A DNA stretch of 12,572 nt from Thermoleophilia bacterium (GTDB taxonomy: Bacteria; Actinomycetota; Thermoleophilia; Gaiellales; JAICJC01): positions 1 to 12,572 of the forward strand of contig JAICJM010000115.1 of assembly GCA_025928435.1 (NCBI GenBank), written 5' to 3'. Shown piece by piece: positions 12,017 through 12,572 of the stretch. Made by a program: the position numbers and the translations under genes. How positions within the stretch are numbered: the stretch's first letter is position 1; every line of letters starts with the position of its first letter. The notes under the pieces were generated by a model, which was given only the letters and a program-made list of their open reading frames with translations, had not been told where the DNA came from and searched no databases.

Positions 12017-12572
12017 GTGGCAGATGACACGGTCTGGACGTGCTCGTCGGCATCCTGCCCGTGCGTGACGACGGCACCCACCGCTGGGACCGGCTGCAGC
12101 GGTTCTACGACCGGTACCTGATGGGGATCGAGAACGGGTTCGAGGACGAGCCGCTCGTGAGCTACTTCGTCATGGGGGCGGACGAGTGGCGGACGGCGGA
12201 CATGTGGCCGCCGCCCGGAAGCGAGACGACGGCCTGATACCTGCATGGGGACGGGGCCGCGACCCGGGGCGGAACCCTCGACGCGTCCGCGCCGGGGGAC
12301 GAGCCGCCCGACCGGTACGCCTACGACCCCGCCGACCCGGTCGCCTGGACGCTGGGACGAATCCGTGGACGTTCGGCCTGAACATCGGCGACCGCCGTCC
12401 GGTCGAGGCGCGCTCCGACGTGCTCCTCTACACGAGCGCGCCCTTCGCCGAGCCGGTCGAGATCGTCGGCGACCTGCGGGCGCGGCTCCATGCCGCCACC
12501 GACGCGGTCGACACCGACTTCACGATGGCGCTTGTCGACGTGTTCCCCGACGGGGCCGCGAACCTGATCGAG
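12017..12572 (+). pseudogene. Degraded CocE/X-Pro dipeptidyl-peptidase-type hydrolase, catalytic half missing; continues past window
   Basis: Three pieces of one protein are visible. Piece 1 (12040-12234) reads WDRLQRFYDRYLMGIENGFEDEP, YFVMGADEW and DMWPPPG, the region after the catalytic histidine of CocE/NonD-type serine hydrolases. After an in-frame TGA (12235-12237) the same frame continues YLHGDGAA, TLDASAPGDEPPDRYAYDPADPV, as expected between the alpha/beta and jelly-roll domains. Near 12355-12360 the homology moves to another frame, consistent with one lost base, and NPWTFGLNIGDRRPVEAR, VLLYTSAPFAEP and LHAATDAVDTDF continue to the window end (PepX_C-like domain). About 300 residues with the Ser-Asp-His triad are absent: only 23 bases separate the likely start GTG (12017) from piece 1. 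The single stop and frameshift could be sequencing errors, but the missing N-terminal half could not. (Family text is from memory.). Confidence 0.75.

Noticed and set aside
11691..12077. Extension of the DsbA-family frame across the DUF2277 gene.
   Set aside because: It would overlap a whole, well-matched DUF2277 gene on the same strand; the GTG at 11690 gives normal family length.
12235..12237. In-frame TGA as a selenocysteine codon in the hydrolase.
   Set aside because: The residue is not catalytic in this family, no SECIS-like hairpin is obvious right after it, and the gene also lacks its catalytic half and has a frameshift, so decay is the simpler explanation.

Overview
The window is very GC-rich, almost every codon in the convincing genes ends in G or C, and GTG (once TTG) starts are frequent. 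Together with DUF2277, a TMEM175-type channel, a membrane HD-GYP protein and many starts without a Shine-Dalgarno sequence, this suggests a soil-type actinobacterium, possibly of the Thermoleophilia (Gaiella/Solirubrobacter-like). That placement is an inference from gene content and base composition. No rRNA, tRNA, CRISPR array, insertion sequence or phage gene is visible.

Layout. (1) 1-355: the end of a single-domain response regulator. (2) 423-3412: a plus-strand operon for a polar amino acid ABC transporter (lipoprotein binding protein, one permease, ATPase) with a GNAT acetyltransferase one base behind it; the ATPase overlaps the permease by four bases. (3) 3423-3472: three copies of a 13-base near-palindrome at exact 17-base spacing, between convergent genes. 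(4) 3475-5747: an ABC-F ATPase (minus) divergent from a TMEM175-like channel (plus), separated by 38 bases that hold a 23-base palindrome and two facing promoters. (5) 5757-7870: a membrane HD-GYP protein and a CTP-synthase-C-terminus-like amidotransferase, both minus. (6) 8022-8285: a small unrecognised gene whose end overlaps a sulfotransferase. (7) 8264-10502: a sulfotransferase and a secreted PLC/AcpA-like phosphoesterase, minus strand, overlapping by 14 bases. (8) 10543-10962: two very small membrane protein genes too short for usual ORF cut-offs. (9) 11010-11980: a FrnE-like DsbA-family protein and DUF2277, minus strand. (10) 12017-12572: the remnant of a CocE/X-Pro dipeptidyl-peptidase-type hydrolase, lacking its catalytic half and carrying an in-frame stop and a frameshift; it runs off the window.

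Most of the window is ordinary chromosomal housekeeping and accessory content. I do not see a convincing new multi-gene system. The points most worth a second look are non-coding: a recurring GGTANNGT promoter element placed 6-9 bases before start codons (suggesting leaderless mRNAs), the palindrome between the ABC-F and TMEM175 genes, and the 17-base-period repeat. Among the proteins, the amidotransferase keeps its cysteine but lacks the usual HPE motif.
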